A stretch of 64,000 bases of DNA from Coemansia sp. RSA 487 (lineage: Eukaryota > Kickxellomycota > Kickxellomycetes > Kickxellales > Kickxellaceae). Position 1 is the first letter of the stretch, and every line of letters begins with the position of its first letter. Below, one piece after another: positions 1 to 10,679 of the stretch. A program made the translations under genes and the position numbers. The stretch lies in the NCBI GenBank assembly GCA_027577595.1, contig JANBRJ010000056.1:46378-110377 (forward strand), given 5' to 3'. Under the pieces are notes generated by a model, which was not told where the DNA came from, searched no databases, and worked only from the letters and a program-made list of their open reading frames with translations.

Positions 1-1
1 A

Positions 2-1325
2 GCTGATGCGGCGGCTGCGTCACCCATGCCACAGGCTGGGGCTGGGGCGGCCTCGACACCCGGAGCGAACAGCCTGGGTCTGCGCAAAAACATCTACGAC
101 TCGCCGACCATTGGCTCCGAGGCAGCAAAGTCCGCGCGCGAGGTCAATGCATCCGAGCCCCCGGCAACGACAAAGGATGTCTTCTGCCACACGTGCGGCG
201 TCAACACAACGTCTGCGTACTACCACTGCGTAAAGAACCTTCGCCAGCGTGTTGATCTGTGCGCGCCGTGCTACCTCGACGGCCGGTTCCCGGGCACGCT
301 TTCGAGCTCGGACTTTGTCAAGCTCACAGACAGCACAGCCAAGCTGCCTGGATCGGGTGACAGCTGGAGCGACCAGGAGACGCTGCTTCTGCTGGAGGGC
401 ATTGAGATGTACGACGATGACTGGAACCGCATTGCCGAGCACGTGGGCTCGAGATCGCGCGAGGAGTGCGTGCTGAACTTCCTCAAGCTGCCGATTGAGG
501 ATCCGTATGACGTGGCGCCGCTCAAGGACAGCCGTGGGTCGCAGGGCGCGGCGATGCCGTTTTCCCGCGCTGACAACCCGGTGATGTCTGTAGTTGCATT
601 CCTGGCATCCAATGTCAACCCTGGCGTCGCATCGGCAGCAGCAAAGGCGGCCCTTTCTGAGCTGACCAAGGCAAGGAAGACTGAAGAGCCAGCTGGGCCA
701 CCGGCGGAAGAGGCAAAGGACAAGCCTGCAGATGCAGGCAGTATGGATGTTGATGCCGGGGAAGAGGAAGAGAAAGCGACGACGCCCAATGGAGCCGACG
801 CAGCTGAGGACAAAAGCACCGACAGGGAGGCAGCATCGACGGGTGCGCATAGGAGCGAGGCCGAGAAGGCGCCGGAGGCTGAGGCTGAGACCAAGAGTGC
901 TGATCTGGGGCCCGAGTCACGGCTGGAGTATGCGGCGTCTGTGGCCTTGGGCGCAGCAGCAGCAAAGGCGGCCAAACTTGCCGAGTACGAGGAGCGGCAG
1001 CTGGAGAGCATGGTGCATCGTGCTGTGGAGCTGCAGATGAGCAAGCTCGAATTAAAGATGCGGCAGTTTGAGGAGATGGAGGCGGCGCTGGAGCAAGAGC
1101 GCAAGGATCTTGCGCGGCAGCGGCAGCAGCTGGTTGAAGAGTGCTGGGCTCTGAAGAAGAAGATGGCGCTGTTTGAGAGCGGGGCAGCTAGCAGGATTGC
1201 CGCAGCGCATGGGTCCAACACATTCCAAGCAAACGACAACGTAGCGCAGGTGTCGCGGCAGCCAAAGGCACCGCCGCCAAAGCCTGTAGCACCGTCTCCA
1301 ACACTGCCTCAGCCCCAGCAGCAAG

Positions 1326-1363
<38 letters not shown>

Positions 1364-1930
1364 CAACAACCTCAGGCCGCTGCTCAGGAAGCAGCAGCGG
1401 CCACATCGGCTCTTCAGCCAGCAGAGCCAAACAGTGTTGGTGTTCCAGCACCAGCAGCTGTCGCAGCCGCTGAGCCAAATGCCATGGGCATCGGCGAACC
1501 AAATGCTGTGGAGGTGACAGATGCCAAGCCAGATGTAACGATGAGCTCGACAAATGCACTTGCCGGTGCGTCTACTCCACAAGAAGGTCATGCTAGCAGC
1601 AGCAGCAGCAGCAGCATTGGCATTCCATCGGTACCAGCACCAGCGGCTGAGCCGACACCAGAGACGGACGAGCAGCCTGTTGCTTCGGAGCCAGCTGCAC
1701 AGCCAGAATCCGAATCTGGGGCTATGGATACGGCGGCCACACCAGCAGAATCGGGATCCGCAGACGGTGGCTCAGCAGCCGCACTGACATCTGACGTAGC
1801 AGCAGCGGCAATAGCAGCGGCAACAGCGGCGGCAGCAGCAGCAGAAGTGCCACCCAAGACGGACGAGCCTGAAGAGAAGATGGATATCGACGGCGATGAC
1901 GGCGATGCAAATACTCCATCAGCAACGTAG
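2..1930 (+). CDS. RSC8/SWI3: RSC8/SWI3 (SMARCC)-type SWI/SNF chromatin-remodelling subunit, 5' partial
   Basis: The frame is open to the left edge, so the true start and the expected N-terminal SWIRM domain lie outside the window; the first ATG at 26 is probably internal. What remains is about 642 residues. A ZZ-like zinc finger (FCHTCG, then CAPCY) sits at about residues 61-95. A SANT domain follows at about 120-170 (SWSDQETLLLLEGIEMYDDD through NFLKLPIED). A long coiled coil spans about 320-395, and the C-terminus is low-complexity Ala/Gln/Ser with a poly-Gln tract. In SWI/SNF and RSC the SANT and coiled-coil parts mediate scaffolding and dimerisation. Domain order and the LPIED motif fit the SMARCC family well. 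Sequence cannot decide between a Swi3-like and an Rsc8-like role. It converges on the RhoGAP gene downstream. Confidence 0.9.
1328..1371 (+). repeat. CAG/CAA tract encoding poly-Gln in RSC8/SWI3
   Basis: A mixed CAG then CAA run encodes about 14 consecutive glutamines inside the disordered C-terminal tail. The mix of codons suggests selection on the residues or an older, interrupted microsatellite. Confidence 0.9.
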
Positions 1931-2257
1931 CTAGGGGATACCGTCGTAACAGGGGGAGGGAGTACTTTTCATTCCATTTAATTCCATTGCTCTTTCTATT
2001 TACTTTATCGACTATTCAAACCGCGACCTTTAGCCATAAGACACGCCAGGGTGAAGCCTGAGATTGATATATATATATATATAATTATTAAAACTGGCGC
2101 AAAGAAGTGATGGGAATATTAGAAAGACGTATGGCATGCCATGAGAGGGAGGAAGATGCGTGGCAAAGGCAACAAGGGAGAAGTGCGAGTAAGTAGTGGG
2201 GGGGGATACGATACGGGTAAAGCCAGGTGGGAGAGATAGAGAGGGAGGGGGGAGAGG
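1931..2257. other. Intergenic between convergent RSC8/SWI3 and RhoGAP genes
   Basis: The two stop codons face each other across 327 bases. The stretch is AT-rich, with an (AT)n run at about 2067-2083, and purine-rich on the + strand at 2140-2250. It presumably holds both 3' UTRs. I see no further gene. Confidence 0.6.
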
Positions 2258-5044
2258 CTACGATTTTGCATCAAAGGACTCGATCAGCGTCAGCACAAAG
2301 CGCTGCTCGCCGGAGGAGCTGGCAAACATATCCTTGGGGCTGCTGGTCGGGTTGCGTAGCAGCGAGGGCCCAAAGACAAGGGCCAGGTTGGAGGCGTCCA
2401 TCTTTGTCCTGGCGCGCACGCTGGGGCGGAGGAGGCGGGTGAAGAAGGCGAGCAGATAGCGGATGACGAGGAGCGACGAGTGCGGCAGTGCAGCAATGAC
2501 TTCGCGAGCGAGGGCGTGGTCGTGCGGCGCGGCCATGCAGCGGTCGTACTGCGACTCCGGGACCAGCGGGTCAGTCAGGTCGCGCAGCCACTCCTTCAGC
2601 AGCGACGCAGGCACGTTGGGGTCGTTGATGGCGGCAAAGTCCGGGTTGCCTGCCTCGATCTGCAGGCGCGCCAGCGCAACCGAGTCGGCGTCACCCGGGA
2701 TGCGGAACAGGCCCTCAGTGGACTCGCCGCCAAGCCCAATGATCAGCCCCACAAGCTGCTCGAGAATACGCGGAAGCCCAGCCCTTGTGACCAGCTCCGG
2801 ATCGGCGACAATGTCGTCGAGCGACGCACCAAACACAAGCGCGCGCGACGGCACCGTCATGGCCAGGCGCATCTCGGCGGCAGGCATTTCAGTGGTGCGG
2901 CCGCCAGCGCGCTTCGCGCGCGCGAGCTGCAGGCGCAGCAGCCGGCGCAGGCGGACGGTCGGAATGGGCGCAGCGTCGACAAACGCCTCGAGGTGCGGGA
3001 ACATCAGCTGCGACGGGCGGAAGGCGTACAGCAGCACCGCCGCCAGCGCCCAGCCGCGCTCGGCGGCGGCCGGGCTTGGGTTGCCGGTGATCTGCTTGGC
3101 AAGCTGGCAGAAGACCTCGTCGCGCAGCGCCGGGCAGCGGATGCCTCTGTTTGCCAGCCACAGCGCCTCGGCCACGCGGTCCGTGCGCGCAACATCGCCG
3201 TCGACATTTCCCATGAAGCGCTGGAGCACGCGGAAGCCGCGCACCGCGTCGCGCATCATCTCGCGCGGCAGGTTCAGCAGCGGCCGCGCAATCGCCTCGG
3301 ATGTGTACGAGACCATCTCATCCAACGGCACCTTACGCCGGAGGAACCCGCGCTTCTGCGCCGCGAACTGCGTGTTGGCAAACGTCCGCATGCCGTACGC
3401 CTGGCCGTCGGCGCGAATCGACGGCATGCTGCGGTTGCGGTGCGAGTGCAGCATCACGGAGCTGGCTGTGCCGTACGGGTAGTAGTCCAGCGCGCTCATG
3501 CGCTCGGCGCCGGGCATGCCGCTGCGCGGGATTTCGCTGTGGTTGCGCGGCCGGCCGCTGGAGTCGTCTGCAGGGAAGTACTCGATGGTGGCCGATGCCG
3601 GCACCGTGTAGTCGGCCTGGTGGCTGATGTACGTCTGTCTGAGGCGCGTGTCGATGAATGTGTCGTACCGCTCCTCCTTCTCGTCGCCAGCAGCCTCCTC
3701 GCCTGCCTCCAGGGCCTCCTGCATTGCCTCCAGCGCGGTCTCCGACTGGCTGAGGCGCTGGGCTGACGTGCGTTTGTGGTTCGCTGGCTGCGCGTCTGTC
3801 GCAGACCCGAGCCTTGCGTGTGTGTGTGTTTGTGTATCGGCGTCTGGCGCTTCTCCGGCGTGTGCTGCTGGGCTTCTGTGGCGGGCGGAGGGCGGAGGCT
3901 CGTCAGCCTCTGGCGGTGGTGGCTGCTGCTGCTGTGATGCATGGTCATCGACGGTGGCATCTGTGCTGTTGGTTTCGAGGGATGGCGACGGCCATGCCTT
4001 GCTGTTGTGCGCGGTGGCTATCGAGTTCTTGCGCGACATGCGGCCGTCGGAGCTGCGCAGCGACGCCCGGGATGCCTTGCGCGCCAGAACATCGATGTGG
4101 TCGCTGTTGAAGGCCATGGATCCGCGGTTGGACACCACAAGCGACAGCCGCTTACCGACCGACGACGATAGCAGCGTGTGGAATGGGACAACCGTTGCGT
4201 CGTCGGGCGCATCCCACTCGGTGGCGCCGGTGGTCGAGTTGTAGTAGTACGGCACGCCGGTATCCTCGTCAACCAGCTCCCACCACTCGCCGTTTGGGTC
4301 GCGCGGCGATCTACACACCAGCAGGAAGCAGAGCCAAAGAAAATAAGAAAAGCAGAGCGGGACACGTTAGTTGTGGAAAAGGCCTTGTGGCTCAGGGCTG
4401 CATGGGATGACTAAATAGGGGGAGTGCTCCAAACAAGGGACAAGGCCACACACGACTGTTTCCGGATACGAGGCTGCCTGGCTGCCTTGCTTAAAGAAGC
4501 CCAGGCCGGCCAGCTCCTGCGTGCATCCATAAGCAGACGTCCAGCACATGTAGCCCACATGGCTGGGCTGGGCTGGGCGGGGCTGAGCCAAGCCGGGCAG
4601 ATGGATATACGTACATGTGTGACGCTGGGCGGGTCCAGCTGCACTGGCCGGTGACCTACACAGAAGACAGGGAGGGAAAAGCAAACCAGAAGAACGAGTC
4701 AGTCAGCAAGCACGAAGCGCTGCAGCAAGGAGCTGGGTCATCGAATGGCGCAGTGCATGTGCAAAGACCCAGGTGCATTGCATGGCATGGAAGCACACGG
4801 CATGGAAGCATATGGCATGTATGCCCAAAGGCGCAGATATCCAGCCCTGGCGCCAGCGCCGGCGGGTGTGCAGCCGGCCGGCCAGCCAGCCAGCCAGCCA
4901 GCCAGAACGCACCGCGCCAAAGGCCCTACGTACCGTGTTGGCGTAGACCACGCGGCCGGTCTGCGGGTCGTAGAGTTCCAGCCACTCGGGAACGGTAGGC
5001 TCTGCGGAGACGGTGTCGGTGGAGAGCTCGAGTGCGTTGAACAT
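2258..5044 (-). CDS. ARHGAP39/Vilse-like Rho GTPase-activating protein (WW-WW-MyTH4-RhoGAP), three exons
   Basis: I join exon 1 (5044-4934), a 41-nt exon 2 (4655-4615) and exon 3 (4310-2258). Both introns have GTACGT donors and TGTAG acceptors, and the joined length (2205 nt, 734 aa) keeps frame. WW1 (residues about 19-48) is assembled only by splicing: PEWLELYDPQTGRVVYANT joined to VTGQCSWTRPA. WW2 follows at about 58-92 (GEWWELVDEDTG, YYYNSTTGATEW). A MyTH4 domain spans about 375-525. The RhoGAP domain fills about 540-730, with the catalytic arginine finger in GLFRIPGD. This domain order is that of ARHGAP39, which inactivates Rac/Cdc42-type GTPases at the cortex. The start at 5044 is the first ATG of this exon; a TTTAG just upstream leaves room for an earlier exon. 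Family call strong, substrate unknown. Confidence 0.85.
4873..4905. repeat. (CCAG)n microsatellite in RhoGAP intron 1
   Basis: A run of CCAG units lies in the intron between the two halves of WW1. The second intron holds a GGCTGGGC-type repeat at about 4561-4590. Both are non-coding in the gene model given. Confidence 0.85.
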
Positions 5045-6600
5045 TGACGCAACTAAAAGTACATGTAGCAGAAGAGGCTGTCGGGAAACAGAAAAAGAGC
5101 CGAAAAATGAGATTGAGGAAACAAGAAAGACAGTGCCTGCCGCCAACGCCAAACGAAGCAAAACACGCCCGGCGAGCAGTAGAAACAAACCGTCAACAAC
5201 AGATCAGCCGCCCCTTGGGGGATCTGCACGATTGCTGCCAGCGCTGCCACGCATAGCCCCCCTTAACCACGCATCCTCAGCAGCACAAGCTCTTTATTCA
5301 AACGCAAAAAAAAAAGACTCGCTATCAAACCAAACACACTCCGCAGGCGACGTCTGCTGCCATCAGAACCACTTGCTGGGACTCTGTGCCCTGCGCTTCA
5401 CCCCAGCCCCGTCGCGCGACGGCTTGTAGAGGACGAACCTCTTGCACCGATCGGCTTCTGCAGGCTGTGGGAGCCGGCGTGTCCGCCGCTGGGCACCGAT
5501 CCGCTCGTGTCCTCATCATCTGGCATGTGTCTCCCCTCCTCCAGCCCGCCTCCCTGGCTCCTCTCCAGCCGCCCCTCCTACGCGCACAGTCCAGCTCCTC
5601 TCCTCTCCCTCCTCGCACGTACAGTTCGTCCCAGCCGCTTTCTCCAGCCGAGGGGAGAGAGCGAGTGGCGCCATAAACAAACTGCCGCGCCTGTCCCTGC
5701 AAGGCTACTTGGTGCACGCATCCCGCTCCCGGCGTTGGCCCGTAGCGCAAGGTCTTTTGGTTTCTTTGCTGCTGCGATGCCCCTCACCATATCCGCCTCG
5801 CACGCGAGCGCAAAAGCTCCCCGACATCGGCCCTCCCAAAAGAAAGCAACAAGAAAAAGAGACCGGCGGCGGCTAACCTACAAACACAACACAGACGGAT
5901 AAAGGACATCACAGCATGCACGTGAGCAGCTCTACCGCTCTCGCACTCAGCACGAGGGCGGCACCGGCAGGCAATCTGCTGGTTTGCTGCGTTCGGCTCC
6001 TTTGCGGTCCCGCTTGGATTGCCTCCTCGGTTCCATCCAGCAAGAGAGCTCAAGCTTGAATCGACCCAATCGAGGCACAGAACCAGAGCCGCACGAGGGG
6101 TTAGAAAGTACTCTGCGCTTGGCAGAGTCTTCTTATTGGGAAGGTGAGCCGTGGACACCGGCGGTTCATGCATCGGCACCCTTCGCCCACGCAAGGAAAG
6201 AGAAGCGAGTGCTGGTGTTCCGGCCAGGCAGCGCGCACTGGAACGAAGTATTTGCGGAGACAAAAAGAAGACACGAATAGATCGCAAATAGTCGGACTCT
6301 GGAAACGCTATTTGGGAGAAAGAAAGGTTTGTCCTATACAAACCTTTCACGACGTGAAAGCTTGCAAAAGTTTGCGAAAGCGCCAAACAAAAAACCAGAA
6401 AATCAAACTCCAATCAAAAACAGAAACAGTAGCAATGGTTTTTGTTCGACTCCTCCCCCTCAGTCAGAAGAGGCTTTTCTTTAGCTCCTGCTTCTTTTTC
6501 CCTTTCAGCCAAGAAATAGACAGCGCTTGCAACAGCCACCACCTTCCTCATTTGAACTATTCAGTCCCACGCACACATAAAACACATACAACAGCAACAG
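5045..6600. other. Upstream region of the RhoGAP gene, no convincing gene
   Basis: About 1.5 kb with several open stretches on both strands (for example 5325-5750 and 5784-6413, minus strand). None shows a recognisable domain or consistent protein-like composition. It probably holds promoter and 5' UTR sequence of the minus-strand RhoGAP gene, possibly with an untranslated exon. Confidence 0.5.
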
Positions 6601-6839
6601 CATAGATGATTACCATTACGACAAACACAGGACATCGGAATGCTTACAGTTTCTCGCTGGAGGATTCGAAAACCCCTCCCAAGCCCTATTTACATGCCTT
6701 ATTACCCTAGAAACAAATCCCCTCGCTAAAACAGCTCAAAGAGAAGTCTGTCACAAGGGGCCCTCCTGAGAGGTGTCCGTCGCCAGGGATAAAGGCGCAA
6801 GATCGCTTGTGGCATCAGCAATAGCTGATGCAATATGTG

Positions 6840-7290
6840 AAGGTTCATTTTTACCGCCAGTTGGCATGGTTGCACTTGGCAGTTTGATCCTGCTCTGATA
6901 CAGTTGCAGCAGATGTTGTAGCCATAGCAGCTTTGTGCTTGGAACAATGTCAACTCAGCTGAGCTTCTGGATCAGACAAAGCAGTGGCACCAGCTCTGCA
7001 TCTGGCACTGCTACTTGGCTGAACAACATCAGCACCTGGAGAATCCATGCACTTGGAATGGTGACTAGGCTGAGCATTTTCGGCAACAGGATCAGTTACA
7101 ACAGCAGTGCATCTGCTTTGACAGTGAGTTTGGTTTTGCTGCTGTGTTTGCTGCTGTGCAGCATCAATAGAGGGAACATATGGAGCAGCAGTAGCAGTGG
7201 CAACACCTGCATATGTGATGAGAGGATATGCATGCAATTCATATTGTGATAACGATTCAGCTTGCAAGTTGCTAAGCTGAATCACAAAAT
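6840..7290 (-). pseudogene. Decayed Gln/Ala/Ser-rich coding-like remnant
   Basis: On the minus strand 7285-6950 is open and reads as a Q/A/S/C-rich protein (AQQQTQQQNQTHC, PSSSARCRAG). It ends at a stop, but the same frame continues with similar composition (HCSKHKAAMATTSAATV) before further stops near 6840. I recognise no family. It could be a broken host gene, a transposon protein, or chance openness of a CTG-rich stretch. Confidence 0.3.
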
Positions 7291-7507
7291 GAATAGGTAG
7301 AACTTCAGTTCTGCCAAGATTTATACTTATAGCATATATCCTACATCATGGTTTACAAGATCCACAGCTACCACACATAAATTCATATAGGGTCTGTTTT
7401 TGTTATGTATTGAAGGAGCTCTTTAGCTCCACTCATCAGTTTTATTTTAGTTAACAAAATAAATATATAAATATTTGCTTGGTTTTCACTGCAAAAGGTA
7501 TTACAAT

Positions 7508-7905
7508 GGAGGTTAGTTCTAACCCAGAATCTTTGCAAAATGTAATAAAAGAGAGAGGTTCTATGATTCACTGAAGCCTCCTTTAGCTTCCTTTGGTTAC
7601 TGAAGATTGGTACATATACTTTAGTATGAATGAAAGTATATTCTTAAAAAAACTGAAGAAGGAACCAAGAGAAGAAAAGACCTGTTTACTTGCGATGACG
7701 TGGCATGCTGTTAAATAGTGGTAAACATACATCCGGTAATTAGATTTCGTGTCACAGACACCATGCTCTATAGTTTGATTGTGCAAGTGTATTGCAACTT
7801 CCAGCGCAGTTCAATCACTAGAAGTTGATTCAATGTAGTGAGGCGGATTTAGTAGGCCAAATCGTCCCCATTTGTGTTATATTGTTATAGTTTAAGATAT
7901 CCTCC
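7508..7905. repeat. Island repeat, copy A (contains conserved hairpin)
   Basis: Two blocks, about 7508-7620 and 7755-7905, match copies B and C further right. The first block resembles the 3' flank of the orphan membrane ORF at 9550-10254. The second carries the hairpin: arms 7795-7806 and 7816-7827 around a 9-nt loop, 10 of 12 pairs intact. Between the blocks lies extra AT-rich sequence not seen in B or C. Confidence 0.65.
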
Positions 7906-7965
7906 ATGATATACTGTTAAATAATGGTAAATACATATCTGGTAATTAAACAGCATATCACAGTA
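7706..7965. repeat. Imperfect direct repeat pair flanking the hairpin block of copy A
   Basis: About 50 bases at 7706-7757 (TGCTGTTAAATAGTGGTAAA start) recur at about 7911-7965 (TACTGTTAAATAATGGTAAA start). They are diverged but clearly alignable and bracket the copy-A hairpin block. They may be a local tandem duplication or the two ends of an inserted element. Confidence 0.6.
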
Positions 7966-8022
7966 TATGCAATATTTATTTCTTTGGAAAATAAAAAATA
8001 ATACAAATCAAAAAGGAAATCT

Positions 8023-8760
8023 TTACCCGCCAAAATTGTTTGCCTTTGCTAACTCACTAAAGTAACTACCATTCTGCAAGTGCTCATCTGGAGGACCAGC
8101 CTCTGCAATGGTTAAAACTGTTGATTCCTTGAATTCATGGCGGATGAGCTTTTGCATGTCCTGATCTGTGTCCAAATCAACACTTGCAGTAGCTTCATCC
8201 AGGACAATTGCCTTATGCCGGCGTATAAGCAGGCAACAAAGGCTGAAGAGCTGCTTTTGCCCACCACTAAAGTCATAATCCATGTTTGCATACCTATCAA
8301 AGCCGTGTGGACCTGCTCTACAAACCGATACTTCCGTTCTTATTTTTGGGTTTGTGATAAACAAAAGCATAAATAATCTGCGTGTCCAATTTGAACCCTT
8401 AAATTTTTGATTCTATTCATCAATTTCTTTGAGTATCTTTGAGATAATCAAGCCACGTTTGGTCATCAGCATCAGCATCAGCATCCCTTGATATCTTTTG
8501 TGGTTGTATCAGCCCAGCAACCTCACATTTTATTATACTAGCCCACATATCCTCAATTGTGTACTCTTCAAGTGGGTCAAGCTTTTCTTGAATGTACTGC
8601 TAAATGATGTTGGTTCTTGTGGTATAATGTCAATCCTTGGACACAAGTAACCAAGATTCATTTTACTGATATTACAACCATCAATAAAAATAGATCCATT
8701 GCAGAGCCTGTTTGTCACGCTAGTGTGTTGTCGTATGCAAGGCTGACCCATTTTCACGGG
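8023..8760 (-). pseudogene. ABC transporter (ABCC type) second nucleotide-binding domain, broken
   Basis: Minus-strand fragments form the C-terminal half of an ABCC nucleotide-binding domain. 8757-8533 reads NGSIFIDGCNISKMNLGYL then IIPQEPTSFSSTF, the Q-loop region. After a frameshift the adjacent frame continues LDPLEEYTIEDMWASI. 8370-8023 carries the signature FSGGQKQLFSL, Walker B AIVLDEATASVDLDTDQDM and STVLTIAE. The H-loop segment that should follow (HRL to the D-loop distal strand) is missing: the text jumps from TIAE to a C-terminal tail. Walker A and the membrane domains are not recognisable upstream. A short GAT-GCT repeat near 8465-8485 adds Asp-Ala residues. Frameshift, deletion and missing Walker A make it non-functional. 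Confidence 0.85.
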
Positions 8761-9549
8761 TTTGCACAGCTACTAAATGTTAACACTGCAATAGTGCACT
8801 ATATGTAACAGAGAGCTGTTACGTATAAGGGCAGCATTTCCTGTGGCCATTGCCTTTGAGAAGAAAGGCATGGATTAGTTTTCTTTTTATCGAGTTTTGA
8901 ATAAACATATATAAATTGCTCTGTGTTATTTTATCCTGGGTCCATGGTAAATCCGCAGTATGACGGATTTGGAAGACAACGTTATTAAAAAAAGTCACAT
9001 TTGTCTTTTCATTTACACAAAGTCGTTGCACCACTTTACCTTCGAGCTATCAAGCAGGAGACACATACACCCATGTAAATTGCAGAATAATGAAGCGACA
9101 TTATTACCAGAGCACCTAAATGCTCCTTTCTTTCATTTTGAAATAGCATAATTAGGAAATGTCAGCAGTAGTTGTTTGTATATACATCTCTCTTCTAATT
9201 TTAGTGCTTTCTACATGATCACCTTTTGTATAGCCAGATTAGCTTCAAGTTGCTGCAGCTTTTCAATAAAGCCAAAAGTCTCCACTCTGCAGACAACTAA
9301 AAAGAGAGCCACGTTGTTCAAGATGGATGTAGCATGTTATAGAAAGCTGATGAAGACTTTAGATGGTATTTTTGATGTCAAATAAATAAGTGGAACCTTT
9401 ACGAAGAACAAGTATACAGCAAAAAGAAGCCCACTTTACTTTAACCTACAAAAAGAAACAAGGGTTCTGAAATATCACGCTTTTATTCTTTATTTCCACA
9501 GGATTCACTATTTTATTTATTGCTTTATTTAGTTAGCCTTCTCTACAAT
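8761..9549. other. AT-rich spacer, possible further decayed ABC sequence
   Basis: This lies upstream of the ABC remnant on the minus strand. It may hold decayed N-terminal parts of the same gene, but I could not recognise any motif. I see no other gene before the membrane ORF. Confidence 0.4.
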
Positions 9550-10254
9550 ATGGACAGTCATACAATGGGAACTCCACATGTGGTACTTGAGTTTCAGCCC
9601 AATCACTCTGGGGCACATGTAACACAAGAGAAATCATATATTATGAAGCTATTGCAGATTTCCATCAGCTGTACAATAACAGCAATGGTAGTTGCGGCAA
9701 TTTGCATGAAATTTAGGAGTTCAGCACTTTATGAAATCATAGATGGTTTGTGGTTTTTTATAATAAATGGTGCTATATTTGGGTGTGTCATACCAACAAC
9801 ACTTGATATCCATAATGATGAAGTGGATGATGTGCCAAAGTGGGTACTAGTTGTCTTTGGAATAACACAAGGACCTCAGATAGGTTCACCTATTGCAATG
9901 GATGACACATATGGATTGTTTTGGGGTGTTCTGTTTTTCTTGTTACTTCAGATTGGGTATATATTTGCACTATGTGTGTATGACATGGACCACAGAGAGC
10001 TTTATGGATCTATAAACTCTTCTACTTATGGCATACTTCTCTTGTCTTATTTTGTTCTAATATCTGCAAATATTAGCAAATATTCAAAGTATGTGGCATT
10101 AGCAGCAATAACTGTTTACCTATTCTGCAACACCTTGGACATGGTATTGAACAAGCACAAGAAAAGCCATAACTTGAGGGCTGGAGCAGACTTTTATACC
10201 CACTTTATCCTCAAGTTTGTAGCGCTGTTTTTCGCAGTAAATGCATTCTCTTAG
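9550..10254 (+). CDS. Orphan multi-pass membrane protein
   Basis: This is a 234-residue intact ORF from the ATG at 9550; the frame extends upstream to an earlier ATG at 9520. I see about five or six hydrophobic segments: near residues 36-56 (CTITAMVVAAICM), 65-85 (LWFFIINGAIFGCVI), 125-147 (GVLFFLLLQIGYIFALC), 162-178, 185-203 and a C-terminal one. I do not recognise the family and offer no function. Codon use is AT-rich like the island, unlike the conserved genes around it. The 3' end and flank (from 10253) match repeat copy A, so the gene may belong to a repeated family or travel with the repeat. The uninterrupted frame beside a decayed ABC gene argues for recent arrival or retained function. 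Confidence 0.55.
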   Translation: MDSHTMGTPHVVLEFQPNHSGAHVTQEKSYIMKLLQISISCTITAMVVAAICMKFRSSALYEIIDGLWFFIINGAIFGCVIPTTLDIHNDEVDDVPKWVLVVFGITQGPQIGSPIAMDDTYGLFWGVLFFLLLQIGYIFALCVYDMDHRELYGSINSSTYGILLLSYFVLISANISKYSKYVALAAITVYLFCNTLDMVLNKHKKSHNLRAGADFYTHFILKFVALFFAVNAFS

Positions 10255-10530
10255 GAGATTAGCTTTAGCCCTGAATTTTTACAAAATCTAATAAAATAGA
10301 GGGATGTTTGACAATTCACTGAAACCCCGTTTGGCATCTGCCCCAACTTTCGGTGATACTCGCTGAAAGAAAATCTTCAGCGACCAGAAGGAGATGGAGA
10401 TTGGCACAGATGCCATGCTCTATGGTTTGATTGTGCAAATGTATTGCAGCTTCTGGTGATTGAAAAGCACCAGAAGCTGGTTTAGTGTAATGAGGCAGAT
10501 TTGGCAGGGTATCATGCCAGCTTTGCATAC
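10253..10530. repeat. Island repeat, copy B (perfect 12-bp hairpin)
   Basis: Begins at the stop region of the orphan membrane ORF. It carries a perfect inverted repeat: arms 10447-10458 (CAGCTTCTGGTG) and 10468-10479 (CACCAGAAGCTG) around a 9-nt loop. Sequence on both sides (CCATGCTCTATGGTTTGATT before, TTTAGTGTAATGAGGCAGAT after) matches copies A and C. Confidence 0.75.
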
Positions 10531-10679
10531 AACCCCAGGATACATTGTGTCATGCTTGTTGGTGGTTTACGGCTATAAAATAGCCTAATACTCATACCAT
10601 TTATTCATGTCATCCTTAGTTTCTATTTCAAATATATATTATACCCCTACGTAACAGTCCTAGCATCCATAGTGCAATA

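Noticed and set aside
20-850. A 276-aa minus-strand open frame
   Set aside because: Antisense to the ZZ and SANT region of RSC8/SWI3.
2463-3766. Two long plus-strand open frames over the RhoGAP exon
   Set aside because: Antisense to conserved MyTH4 and RhoGAP coding sequence; composition typical of shadow frames.
5784-6413. A 209-aa minus-strand open frame
   Set aside because: No recognisable motif; lies in the presumed upstream region of the RhoGAP gene and lacks conserved features.
6655-6690. A GATTCGAAAACCCC stretch like a tRNA T-arm
   Set aside because: Loop length is wrong and no acceptor stem, D-arm or A-box is present nearby.
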